NCBI GenBank assembly: GCA_049293015.1
Contig: JBATSB010000141.1
Coordinates: 7,327-71,326 of the forward strand
DNA: 64,000 nucleotides
Source: UBA2330 sp049293015
GTDB taxonomy: Bacteria; Bacteroidota; Ignavibacteria; Tepidaquicellales; Tepidaquicellaceae
Reading direction: 5' to 3'
Program-made: the position numbers and the translations under genes
Shown here: positions 46,083 to 55,304 of the stretch, one piece after another
Numbering within the stretch: the stretch's first letter is position 1
Layout of the letters: the number at the start of each line of letters is the position of its first letter
The notes under the pieces: model-generated
The model's input: the letters and a program-made list of their open reading frames with translations, nothing else
Told to the model about the DNA's origin: nothing
Databases searched by the model: none

Positions 46083-48227
46083 ATGAAAATAATTATAAAA
46101 TTTTTAATAGCAGTACTGATTATAAGTACAGATATTTCGATTGCACAGAATTACTGGACCGGACTCAATGGTCCGTTTGGAGGGAATGTTCTTGAAATTA
46201 ATAAAGGTAATAATGGCAACATGGTAATTCTCAGAGGTGAGGGAGTTTATAATTCCGCCGATAATGGTGTGACATGGAATAGCATGCCACAGGGAATGGT
46301 AAATACAAATCTCAGTATGACTATAAGTCCTTCGGGAATTATTTACACAGGCAAAAGTACCGGCGGTCTATGGTGGACAGGTAATTATGGGCAGAGCTGG
46401 AGTTTTAATCCCATCAGCGTTGCGCCTCACAGCGGTCTTTGGGCAAGTATCTATCTTGTAAAAGTCAGTCCGACAGGACCTGTGTATATTAACAATCATG
46501 TTTCTTTTAACGGAGGAAATAATTTTAATGCTTTTAATTATAACGGAATGAACCTGTTTACAAGTGACTATGCATTTAATTCTACTGGTCATGTTTACTC
46601 TGTTACAACTAACGGAATTTATTATTCTACAAACAATGCTTCTTCATGGACAAATATAAATGGAAATTTACCATCGCTATCTGCATCAGGGATTTTAACT
46701 GACAATAATACTTTATTAACAGCCATTCAGGGTTCGGGAATATTTAAAACTTCAGATAATGGAAATGTGTGGACTGAAATTAATAACGGAATTAATGATC
46801 TGAATATTGTAAAATTATACAAAGACAATTCAGGAAATTATTTTGCAGGTACATCGACCGGGAAAGTATTCAGATCTTCTGATCAGGGAAATTTTTGGAA
46901 CCGAATTTTTTTAAGCAATTCTGCAAACAGGATCAATTCAATTTATTCAGAAGGAAATAATATTTTTGTTGCATCATCTTTTGGAATTTTCTTTTCAGAT
47001 AATAACGGTATAACATGGAGTGAAAGAAATAATAATCTGAACATACCCATTATAAACACTATCATCTTTCCGGGTGAGAATCAGCTCATGGCAGCATCTG
47101 GAACCGGTGTACAATTCTCAGATGACAATGGTCAGAGCTGGGAAAACAGGTCAACGGATCTTCCGGGGATGTATGTTAATTCGCTTTTAAAAACTGATAA
47201 TAATGAAATACTTGCAAGTATAAGAAATTCGGGAATTTACAGAACTTCAGATAATGGAAACAGTTGGAATAATTCAGGAACAGGAATTCCCGAAGCATAT
47301 CAATCAGCCGATATCCTGATCTCACCGGAAGGTTATGTTTTTGCAAGTGTGAATACAAATAATTTTCCAGATACATTGAAAATTTTCCGCTCATCAGACA
47401 ATGGAAATACATGGGCAAAGATCTATCAGCCGGAAACCAATGATTTCAATACATTAGAAATTGATGCATCCGGTAATTTATATCTTTTTAAGCAGCAATC
47501 ATTTACAACAGCATTGCTGAGAAGTACTGACATTGGAAATACTTGGACAGAAGTTAACCTTTCACAATTCTTTTTTGTAACAAAATTTACATCTTCACAA
47601 AACCATCTTTACTTTACAGAATCGGGAAATATTTTTAAATCTTCTGACATGGGAAACAACTGGACAGAAATTCCGAGAGGCGGTTGGCAGACTTCATCTT
47701 TGAATGCGCTTTCGGTAAACGGACGAGGTGATATCTTTGTATCAGCAGGAGTAGATGTTTTTCTAAGTGTGAATGATGGTGTTTCATGGATCAATGTCAG
47801 ATCAGGAATTTCCAATAATGCTTATATAAATAAATTTGTATTCGATAATTTAAATTATATTTACGGATTAAACTATTATTATGGAATTTTCAAAAGTGCA
47901 CAGCCGACGATCACAGATATTTCAACTAATTTAAGTAATTCAGAAATTCCGGATTCATATACTCTTTCACAAAATTATCCGAATCCATTTAATCCATCTA
48001 CTGTAATAAATTATCACATTCCTGTTTCAGGAAAAGTAAAATTAAAAGTTACAGACATTTCCGGAAAAGAAGTGGCTGTACTTGTAAATGAATTTCAGAC
48101 TAAAGGAGATCATAAAGCTGAGTTCAATTCAGGAGATAAAAACATCAGTCTATCAAGCGGTATCTATTTTTACACACTTGAGACAGAAGGATTCGTAAGT
48201 ACACGCAAAATGATCCTTTTAAAATAA
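46083..48227 (+). CDS. Secreted BNR/Ycf48-like beta-propeller with type IX sorting domain
   Basis: 714 residues with a signal peptide (about 1-21, ending SIAQ). The body is a run of Asp-box-type repeats (NSADNGVTW, KTSDNGNVW, RSSDQGNFW, RTSDNGNSW, KSSDMGNNW), spaced about 40-50 residues, giving two propellers or so. The last 85 residues are a type IX sorting domain: LSQNYPNPFNPSTVINYHIP, SGKEVAVLVNEF, SSGIYFYTLE and STRKMILLK. It should be secreted to the cell surface. Role unknown. Confidence 0.87.
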   Translation: MKIIIKFLIAVLIISTDISIAQNYWTGLNGPFGGNVLEINKGNNGNMVILRGEGVYNSADNGVTWNSMPQGMVNTNLSMTISPSGIIYTGKSTGGLWWTGNYGQSWSFNPISVAPHSGLWASIYLVKVSPTGPVYINNHVSFNGGNNFNAFNYNGMNLFTSDYAFNSTGHVYSVTTNGIYYSTNNASSWTNINGNLPSLSASGILTDNNTLLTAIQGSGIFKTSDNGNVWTEINNGINDLNIVKLYKDNSGNYFAGTSTGKVFRSSDQGNFWNRIFLSNSANRINSIYSEGNNIFVASSFGIFFSDNNGITWSERNNNLNIPIINTIIFPGENQLMAASGTGVQFSDDNGQSWENRSTDLPGMYVNSLLKTDNNEILASIRNSGIYRTSDNGNSWNNSGTGIPEAYQSADILISPEGYVFASVNTNNFPDTLKIFRSSDNGNTWAKIYQPETNDFNTLEIDASGNLYLFKQQSFTTALLRSTDIGNTWTEVNLSQFFFVTKFTSSQNHLYFTESGNIFKSSDMGNNWTEIPRGGWQTSSLNALSVNGRGDIFVSAGVDVFLSVNDGVSWINVRSGISNNAYINKFVFDNLNYIYGLNYYYGIFKSAQPTITDISTNLSNSEIPDSYTLSQNYPNPFNPSTVINYHIPVSGKVKLKVTDISGKEVAVLVNEFQTKGDHKAEFNSGDKNISLSSGIYFYTLETEGFVSTRKMILLK

Positions 48228-48272
48228 TGATATAAGTTTTTCATTTCACTTTAACAATATTGCATGGTTTAC

Positions 48273-48334
48273 CTCCAAGGCTCGAAGACTCAAAGGATCT
48301 AATTTTTAACTTTTTAAATCTTTGAGCCTTGGAG
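48273..48334. repeat. Inverted repeat after the secreted propeller gene
   Basis: 16-base arms CTCCAAGGCTCGAAGA and TCTTTGAGCCTTGGAG with one mismatch and a 30-base AT-rich loop. It may serve as a terminator for the upstream gene, but no T-run follows. The CTTTGAGCCTTGGAG wording resembles a repeat seen in many unrelated genomes. Confidence 0.6.
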
Positions 48335-48436
48335 TCTTTGAGGCAATTCCAACTTTTTGGACGAATATAGTTATTCAAAATAATTAATATTCAAAATCAG
48401 TTGTAATTCAAAATCCATAGCAATATATTAGCACTT

Positions 48437-48745
48437 GTGAAAAATTACCTTTCAAAAATATTCGCAGTATATATTTTAATACTTGCACTTATACCATGCA
48501 CTGATTTTATAGCTCATGGGCTTTGTGAAGAAACTGATAATATACACATTGAGAATTCTACAGAATCTGAACATGAAGATCTGTGCACTCCAATGTGCAC
48601 CTGTAACTGCTGCAACAGCATTGTTGCTCTGTCTGAACATTTTTCACTTAAAAATTACATTCCACATTCAGAAATACTTTTAATCGAATTATCACAATAC
48701 GATGATTCATTTTCTATGAATACATCTCCTCCTCCGAAATCTTAA
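48437..48745 (+). CDS. Small cysteine-rich exported protein (DUF6660 type)
   Basis: 102 residues from a GTG start (reads MKNYLSKIF). A signal-like helix (about 8-25) is followed by an acidic stretch and the cluster LCTPMCTCNCCNS, with five Cys in 11 residues, likely to bind metal. This resembles the DUF6660 proteins that precede Czc/Cus efflux genes in Bacteroidota. The efflux pump gene starts 77 bases downstream, so it probably serves the same metal response, perhaps as a periplasmic metal binder. Confidence 0.7.
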   Translation: MKNYLSKIFAVYILILALIPCTDFIAHGLCEETDNIHIENSTESEHEDLCTPMCTCNCCNSIVALSEHFSLKNYIPHSEILLIELSQYDDSFSMNTSPPPKS

Positions 48746-48822
48746 TTTAATTTTAAGTTCCGCAAAACAATATTCAACTGACATTCAAGATGCAGTTGCT
48801 GTTCATTTTTTAAAATTAAATT

Positions 48823-51800
48823 ATGATAAACAAAATAATTGCTTTTTCAATAAAGCAAAAATTAGTAATTGGGTTTTTAGTTTTAATACTAATTCTCCTC
48901 GGAATATATTCCTCAATTAAACTTCCGATAGATGCAGTTCCGGATATAACCAATAATCAGATCCAAATCATTACATCAAGTCCTACATTGTCAGCTACTG
49001 AAGTCGAAAGATTTATTACTTACCCTGTAGAGATCGCAATGAAAAGTCTGCCTGATATAATTGAAATGCGTTCGATATCAAAGTTTGGAATATCGGTAGT
49101 GACGGTAGTATTTGAAGATAATATTGATACATACTTTGCGAGAAATTTAGTTTTTCAAAAGCTTGTAGAAGCTGAAGAAAATATGCCTGCAGGACTTGGT
49201 AAACCAGAAATGGCGCCAGTGAGTACAGGACTCGGAGAGATATATCAATATATCGTGAGACCTGAAAATCTTAATGATACCACATACAGCGATATGGAGC
49301 TGAGGACAATACAGGACTGGGTCGTAAAAAGACAATTGTTGGGTACGGAAGGTGTAGCTGAAGTAAATAGTTTCGGCGGTTTTGAACAGCAATATCATAT
49401 ACTTGTAAATCCTGATAAACTAAAAAGTTTTGACCTGACTCTGCGTGAAGTATTTGATGCAGTATTAAAAAACAACAGTAATGTTGGCGGCGGTTACATT
49501 GAAAAAAATTCTGATCAGTATTCTATCCGGGGGATAGGATTAATTGAAAAAATTGATGACCTTGATAATATAGTTATTAAAACAATCCATGGAATTCCGG
49601 TATATCTGAATCAGATCGCTGAGATAGAATATGGCAAAGGTCTTCGTGTTGGCGGCGTGACACAGGATGGTAATGGAGAAGTAGTTGCAGGAATTGTCAT
49701 GATGCTCAAAGGTGCAAATTCGAGGGAAGTAGCACAGAGAGTTCATGAAAAAATTTCAGAAATAAAAAAAACATTACCTGATGGTGTAACTATTGATGAA
49801 TTTTATAACAGGGAGAATTTAATCGACAGTACTATTAATACTGTGAAGACCAATCTCATTGAAGGCGGAGTGATCGTTATCTTTGTGCTTGTATTGCTGC
49901 TTGGAAATCTGAGAGCCGGATTTATTGTAGCATCAGTAATCCCGCTGTCAATGCTTTTTGCCATCATCATGATGAATATTTTTAATGTGTCGGGAAATCT
50001 GATGTCACTTGGAGCAATTGACTTCGGACTGATAGTGGACGGCGCTGTAATTATTGTGGAATCAGTACTCGTTGCTTTATCGGCAAAAATATATTTAAAT
50101 AACGATCCGAAATCAACTACGGAGTTTGATGAAACAATTTATAAAGCCTCTACCGGTATAATTAAATCTGCTGTCTTTGGAGTTTTAATTATTATAGTAG
50201 TGTATCTGCCAATCTTTGCATTAGGCGGCATTGAAGGGAAAATGTTTAAGCCGATGGCTTTTACTGTTGGATTTGCATTGGTCGGAGCATTGATACTTTC
50301 TATCACATATGTACCTATGATGTGTTCGCTTATTCTTAAAAAAAATATGAGTGAAAAGGAGACTATAGCAGACAAGATTATGAAAGGTCTGAAAAATTTA
50401 TATACACCATCACTGGAATTTGCACTTAGAAATAAAATCCTAACGGTTTCGGCAGCTTTAATATTTCTGATGATCAGTCTGATCTCATTTACCAATCTGG
50501 GCGGAGAGTTCATTCCAAAGCTTGATGAAGGAGACCTGGCATATCAGATAGTCAGGATACCCGGTGTATCTTTAACTGAATCGATAAATATCGGAACACA
50601 GATCGAGAAAGTCCTGATGAATAAATTTCCTGAAATTAAAACTATAGTTACAAAAACAGGAGCGCCTGAGCTGGCTACGGATCCGATGGGACCGGAATTC
50701 AGTGATGTGATAGTGATGCTAATACCTAAAGATGAATGGACTTCTGCTGAAACTAAAGAAGAGCTTATTGAAAAAATACAAAAGTCACTGACAGTAATTC
50801 CAGGTGTAGGTTTGTCTTTTACCCAGCCGATCGAATTGAGATTTAATGAACTGATAGCCGGCGCAAGAGGAGACATTGCAGTCAAGATCTTTGGTGATGA
50901 TCTTACTGTACTTTCTGAAGAAGGAAATAAAGTTGCGACTATTATGGGATCAGTAAATGGTTCGGAAGATATATCCGTTCAGCAGGTCGAAGGTCTGCCA
51001 CAGCTACAAATAAAGATCAAGAGAGACAGGATATCGGTTTATGGAATAAATGTAGAAGAAGTAAACAATGTAATTGAGACTGCTCTCGCAGGTAAGACTT
51101 CAGGAGTAGTTTTCGAAGGTGATAAAAAGTTTGACATAGTACTGAAATATGATCCCGCTTATACTTCCAATATTGAGTCTATCAGGAATATATTAGTTGC
51201 ATCTCCTGATAACGTAATGATTCCTCTTTCTGAACTTGCAGAAATAGATGTAAAAGAAGGACCGGCAGAGATCACGCGTGACAATGGTAAAAGAAGAATA
51301 GTAATTCAGGCAAATGTCAGAGGCAGGGATATTGAAAGTTTTGTGAATGAACTTAAATCCAAAATTGATAAGGAAATGAAATTACCACCGGGTTATGTGA
51401 TTGAATACGGAGGACAGTTTAAAAATCTCGAAAGTGCAAGAGACCGGCTCTTCATCGCCGTACCTGTTTCATTGTTTCTTATTTTCGCTTTACTGTTTGT
51501 AACATTTAATTCGGTCAAGCAGGGACTTATGGTTTTTTCGGGAATTCCGTTTGCTGTAGTGGGTGGGATTTTTGCTTTAGTAATCAGAGATCTGCCGTTC
51601 AGTATTTCAGCAGGTATTGGATTCATTGCTCTGTTTGGAGTGGCTGTGTTAAATGGTATAGTTATGATAGCTTACTTTAACAGGCTTAAAGACGAAGGTA
51701 TTTCTGATATTCATCAAAGGATAATAATTGGTTCAACCTCAAGACTTCGCCCAATTCTGATGACAGCTTTAGTTGCATCGCTTGGTTTTATTCCAATGGC

Positions 51801-51969
51801 ATTATCTACAGGATCTGGTGCTGAAGTCCAGAGACCTCTTGCTACAGTTGTCATAGGAGGATTAATATCTTCAACTTTGCTGACTCTTATCGTGCTTCCA
51901 GTAATCTATTCAATTTTTAACAGACATAAGTTGCTGGATGATTCTGAATTGATAAATGAAAATAAATAA
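48823..51969 (+). CDS. CzcA-type heavy-metal efflux RND pump
   Basis: A 1048-residue inner-membrane RND transporter with 12 helices and two large periplasmic loops. The helix-4 signature DFGLIVDGAVIIVES (Asp400, Asp406, Glu413) matches the zinc/cobalt/cadmium (HME1-type) class rather than the copper/silver class, in which the first Asp is missing. GGEFIPKLDEGD is also typical. It drives metal out with proton entry, together with the outer-membrane and adaptor proteins encoded next. Confidence 0.92.
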   Translation: MINKIIAFSIKQKLVIGFLVLILILLGIYSSIKLPIDAVPDITNNQIQIITSSPTLSATEVERFITYPVEIAMKSLPDIIEMRSISKFGISVVTVVFEDNIDTYFARNLVFQKLVEAEENMPAGLGKPEMAPVSTGLGEIYQYIVRPENLNDTTYSDMELRTIQDWVVKRQLLGTEGVAEVNSFGGFEQQYHILVNPDKLKSFDLTLREVFDAVLKNNSNVGGGYIEKNSDQYSIRGIGLIEKIDDLDNIVIKTIHGIPVYLNQIAEIEYGKGLRVGGVTQDGNGEVVAGIVMMLKGANSREVAQRVHEKISEIKKTLPDGVTIDEFYNRENLIDSTINTVKTNLIEGGVIVIFVLVLLLGNLRAGFIVASVIPLSMLFAIIMMNIFNVSGNLMSLGAIDFGLIVDGAVIIVESVLVALSAKIYLNNDPKSTTEFDETIYKASTGIIKSAVFGVLIIIVVYLPIFALGGIEGKMFKPMAFTVGFALVGALILSITYVPMMCSLILKKNMSEKETIADKIMKGLKNLYTPSLEFALRNKILTVSAALIFLMISLISFTNLGGEFIPKLDEGDLAYQIVRIPGVSLTESINIGTQIEKVLMNKFPEIKTIVTKTGAPELATDPMGPEFSDVIVMLIPKDEWTSAETKEELIEKIQKSLTVIPGVGLSFTQPIELRFNELIAGARGDIAVKIFGDDLTVLSEEGNKVATIMGSVNGSEDISVQQVEGLPQLQIKIKRDRISVYGINVEEVNNVIETALAGKTSGVVFEGDKKFDIVLKYDPAYTSNIESIRNILVASPDNVMIPLSELAEIDVKEGPAEITRDNGKRRIVIQANVRGRDIESFVNELKSKIDKEMKLPPGYVIEYGGQFKNLESARDRLFIAVPVSLFLIFALLFVTFNSVKQGLMVFSGIPFAVVGGIFALVIRDLPFSISAGIGFIALFGVAVLNGIVMIAYFNRLKDEGISDIHQRIIIGSTSRLRPILMTALVASLGFIPMALSTGSGAEVQRPLATVVIGGLISSTLLTLIVLPVIYSIFNRHKLLDDSELINENK

Positions 51970-52028
51970 AAGCTATAAAAAGTAAATTAAATAACAAAAA
52001 TTAAACATACATAATCAATTTTAAAAAT

Positions 52029-53273
52029 ATGAGAATAATAAAAATTAATATAATGATCAGAATCATTTTAATTTCATATTTCACATTATTTTTTAGTAAC
52101 GAAACTATTTCCCAGACTAAAATGGATCTGGATAATGTGATTAAGGTTGCTGTTGATAATAACCAATCTCTGAAAACTGCAAGGCTGAATATTGATAAAG
52201 AAAATGCTGTCGGTCTTAAATCGTTCAATATTCCCAAACCTGAAATATTTGTTGAATATGAAGGTGTTCAAGGAAGTCTGAGTAATGCTGATAGCAGAAA
52301 GATTGGTTTCCTGCAGCAGTTCGAATTTCCGACAAATTATTTTCTCAGATCAGATATGCAGAATTCTCAGATAAGTGTTGCTGAACAGGAATTGAATTCT
52401 CAGCTAAATGATCTGAAGGCAGATTTGAAAATGAACTATAACCGTCTGCAGCTACTGAATGAGTTGATAAGGTCATCTGAAGAAAATTTAAAAATTTATA
52501 TTGAGTTTCTTAATACTGCTGAAAAAAAATATAATGCAGGTGAAACTTCAAATCTGGAAGTGCTGGGAGCTAAAGTAAATAAGATCAAATTCCAGAATGA
52601 GATTACAAATTATAAAACGGAAATTATCAGTGTGCAGTCCGAACTCAGAAATCTGATGAATGTGAATTACGATATTGTACCAATAGGTGAAATGAATTTT
52701 AAAGAACTTCAGCTAAGCAGATCATCTATTCTCAGTAACGCTGAAATCAATAATCCCGAAATAAAGGTAGCGGGATTTCAGAAAGAAAAGTTTTCAAATA
52801 AAATATCATTATCAAAAAGTGAACTCCTGCCTGACATAAGTTTTAAATATTTCCGGCAGAAGATCGGCGGACAAAATGATTACTGGGGCATGGAGATCGG
52901 ACTTGGAGTGCCGCTTTGGTTTTGGTGGGAACAATCGGGAAATATAAAAGAATCAAATTATGAATATCAGATAGCTGCAAGTGAAGAGATGAGTTTAAAA
53001 AAGTCTGTGGAAAACCAAACTGACGTAGCTTTTTCAGAATATGAAAATAGTTTAAGGCAGGTAAAGTTTTTTAAGGAAGAGGCATTAATTGAATCGGAAG
53101 AAATACTCAGACAATCAAAAATAAGTTATGAAGAAGGAGAGATAGGATATGTCGAATACCTGCAGGCACTGAACTTAGCTTATGAAACTGTTACACAATA
53201 CCTTAATGCAGTCTATACATACAATCAATCAATTATAAAATTAGAAAAATTAACAGCATTAGAATTAAAATGA
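52029..53273 (+). CDS. TolC-family outer-membrane efflux protein (CzcC-like)
   Basis: 414 residues with a signal peptide (about 1-28, MIRIILISYFTLFFSN; an internal ATG at 52053 is an alternative start). The two OEP repeats form the long helical barrel typical of TolC proteins; regions such as ATAEKKYNAGETSNLEVL-like NTAEKKYNAGETSNLEVL and ISYEEGEIGYVEYLQALN are characteristic. It forms the outer-membrane exit for the CzcA pump. Its stop overlaps the adaptor start by four bases (ATGA). Confidence 0.9.
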   Translation: MRIIKINIMIRIILISYFTLFFSNETISQTKMDLDNVIKVAVDNNQSLKTARLNIDKENAVGLKSFNIPKPEIFVEYEGVQGSLSNADSRKIGFLQQFEFPTNYFLRSDMQNSQISVAEQELNSQLNDLKADLKMNYNRLQLLNELIRSSEENLKIYIEFLNTAEKKYNAGETSNLEVLGAKVNKIKFQNEITNYKTEIISVQSELRNLMNVNYDIVPIGEMNFKELQLSRSSILSNAEINNPEIKVAGFQKEKFSNKISLSKSELLPDISFKYFRQKIGGQNDYWGMEIGLGVPLWFWWEQSGNIKESNYEYQIAASEEMSLKKSVENQTDVAFSEYENSLRQVKFFKEEALIESEEILRQSKISYEEGEIGYVEYLQALNLAYETVTQYLNAVYTYNQSIIKLEKLTALELK

Positions 53274-54643
53274 ATATTATGAAAAATAAATTGTCTAAAT
53301 CAATTTTATCAAATATTTTAAATAAATCTTATAAAGTTTTGATATTATTTAGAGTAATCCTGATGCTGATCGTAGCATTGCAGGGATGTAACAGTAATGA
53401 AACAGATCCTGCCGGACAAGAGGACAATCATGAAAATGAAAGTACTGAACATAAAGATAAGGTGTCATTAACTGAGGATCATATCAGGGTAATGGATATA
53501 AAATTTTCAAAGTTTGAACCCAGAAATATAAACGGATATATAAAAGTGAACGGTGAGATCATGATGGATCAGGATAATGAATCCAGGGTCGGAAGTATAA
53601 TTTCCGGCAGGGTAAAGAAAATTTTTGTAAAGGAGGGTTCTTATGTCCGTGCAGGTCAGACTCTTGCCGTAATTGAAAATCCTGATCTGATAAATGTACA
53701 GGTTGACTACATTAATGCAAAAAATGATTATGAATTTGCAAAGCAGGAATATGACAGACAAAAAAAATTAAGCAGTGACAATATCGGGTCAAAAAAGAAT
53801 TTTGCTGAGATAGAATCAAACTACAAAAGATCGTTGGCAAATTACAGATCACTTGAAGAAAAGTTATCGGGTTATAAAATTTCCAAAAGCAGATTTGACA
53901 ATATTTATACAGATACCATCGCAGACCTGCAGAGAAACTATTCGGTCACAGCACCGATCTCTGGAAATATTGTTGCGCGGATGGTAACTATTGGTCAGTA
54001 CATAGAGCCTTCGGTTGACATGTTTCAGATTGTAAATACTTCCACAGTTTATGTAGATCTGAGTATATTTGAGAAGGATCTTGGTAATGTGAAGATTGGT
54101 CAGAAAGTTGTTATCGAAACCGGTTCAAAGCCTGATGAGAATTATGAAGGGAAGGTGTCTTTTGTAAATAAAATATTCAATGACAGAGACAGAACAGTGA
54201 AGGTTCGGGTGGTAATTAATAACAGATCACAAGAACTCTATCCTTTTATGTTTGTATCTGCAAAGATCTATGTGACCGGAGGAGAAGCATTGTCTGTGCC
54301 GGTCTCTTCCATCGAAACCGATGGTGAGATCAATTATATATTTCTCAAAACAGATGAAAAAAAAGTAATTGATGAACATGATGAACATGAAAAAGATGAT
54401 GAGCATGTACATTCTGATGGTGAAAAAGAACATTCGAAAAGTGAGCATAGTAATGAAGGTCACACTGAGGAATCAGGAATTGTATTTAAAAAAGTCATTG
54501 TAAATACAGGAATAACCGATGGGACATTTGTTGAAATAATACCTGTAAGTGAAATGAATGTAGGTGATGAGGTCGTTTCCAAAGGTACATTTTATCTTAA
54601 GTCCGAGCTTTCAAAAGGTGAACTCGGTGAGCATAATCATTAA
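53270..54643 (+). CDS. Efflux RND periplasmic adaptor (CzcB-like) with His-rich loop
   Basis: 457 residues. A signal with lipobox LQGC anchors it as a lipoprotein. A biotinyl-lipoyl-like hairpin (IISGRVKKIFVKEGSYVRAG), a coiled-coil hairpin (DYEFAKQEYDRQKKL) and beta-barrel domains follow in the usual order. Between about residues 365 and 402 there is an insert with many His, Asp and Glu (DEHDEHEKDDEHVHSDGEKE), probably a metal-catching loop. It links the CzcA pump to the outer-membrane channel and may deliver metal to it. Confidence 0.9.
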   Translation: MNIMKNKLSKSILSNILNKSYKVLILFRVILMLIVALQGCNSNETDPAGQEDNHENESTEHKDKVSLTEDHIRVMDIKFSKFEPRNINGYIKVNGEIMMDQDNESRVGSIISGRVKKIFVKEGSYVRAGQTLAVIENPDLINVQVDYINAKNDYEFAKQEYDRQKKLSSDNIGSKKNFAEIESNYKRSLANYRSLEEKLSGYKISKSRFDNIYTDTIADLQRNYSVTAPISGNIVARMVTIGQYIEPSVDMFQIVNTSTVYVDLSIFEKDLGNVKIGQKVVIETGSKPDENYEGKVSFVNKIFNDRDRTVKVRVVINNRSQELYPFMFVSAKIYVTGGEALSVPVSSIETDGEINYIFLKTDEKKVIDEHDEHEKDDEHVHSDGEKEHSKSEHSNEGHTEESGIVFKKVIVNTGITDGTFVEIIPVSEMNVGDEVVSKGTFYLKSELSKGELGEHNH

Positions 54644-54970
54644 AGATGATCAGCTTTCATAGTTTGTAATATAATCTGAGCCGCTGTTGGTGTTTCAAAA
54701 AGTTTCATATAATAAACTTTTTGGTCAGCAACAGCAACGCCTGCTGCTAAAATAATCTTATCTAAAATTCTAATTAGCATTTTAATATTAAAAGATTATT
54801 AACAGATTTCACGAGAATTATTTGTTGATCTGTCGTGATATTATGCTAAGGCTGTTGGTGGTCAAAAAGTTTGCCTGGAAATTATATTTTAGATGTAATT
54901 TTATATTCGCAAAATTTTAGAATCATCAACAGCGACTCAAATAATTGTGTAAGTTTTTGTTTTTAAAAAT

Positions 54971-55114
54971 CCCGCCTGTAATATATTGCCGTTAAGAATT
55001 CTTGAGAAATTGAAAAAATAAAATATCCTTGTCTGAGAAATTTGTGAAGCAAATTTTGAGTTGGATATTTTATTTCAATTTCGAAAAGAATTTAGGCAAT
55101 TTATTACCAGCGGA
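54971..55114. repeat. 144-base near-palindrome, copy B
   Basis: Opens CCCGCCTGTAATATATTGCC; closing arm GGCAATTTATTACCAGCGGA read inverted matches it except at 4 of 20 places. Inner paired blocks are AATTCTT/AAGAATT, GAAATTGAAA/TTTCAATTTC, TAAAATATCC/GGATATTTTA and AAATTTG/CAAATTT, with an apical loop TGAAG. Compared with copy D it differs at only a few bases. Confidence 0.85.
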
Positions 55115-55126
55115 CGACTTTTTTTG

Positions 55127-55156
55127 TTACTTTTTTTTGTCGTTAAAAAAAAGTAA
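55127..55156. repeat. Hairpin after the near-palindrome, copy B
   Basis: Perfect 12-bp arms TTACTTTTTTTT and AAAAAAAAGTAA around the loop GTCGTT. Same loop as in copy D, whose arms contain one extra pair and one changed pair. Confidence 0.85.
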
Positions 55157-55304
55157 GTAGAAGATAATTAATCTTAAATATTGTAGCGAAAAGTTTTGGA
55201 TAGAATTGTATTTAGATTCCCATTCCCAAATATTTTTATCTATAATAAATATTCCTATTTAAGTAATTTGTCCTTTCACTAAATCAAAAATTTTATCCGG
55301 TTCA

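Larger units (their letters stand above)
54644..55304. repeat. 661-base gap with structured repeat, copy B (both modules)
   Basis: Module 1 (54679-54938) has hairpin 1 at 54683-54735 (GCTGTTGGTG..., loop of 8) and hairpin 2 at 54851-54933. Module 2 (54943-55162) has a 144-base near-palindrome (54971-55114) and a 12-bp hairpin (55127-55156). The last 140 bases before the next start are AT-rich. No gene is seen. Module 2 is almost identical to that in copy D. Confidence 0.85.

Noticed and set aside
49147..51626. Several open frames opposite the CzcA pump gene
   Set aside because: Antisense shadows of a well-supported 1048-residue protein with complete motifs.
54971..55114. Classic insertion sequence or MITE with target duplication
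   Set aside because: No transposase frame inside and no clear direct repeat of host DNA at the two edges in either copy; the fold-back nature alone does not prove mobility.
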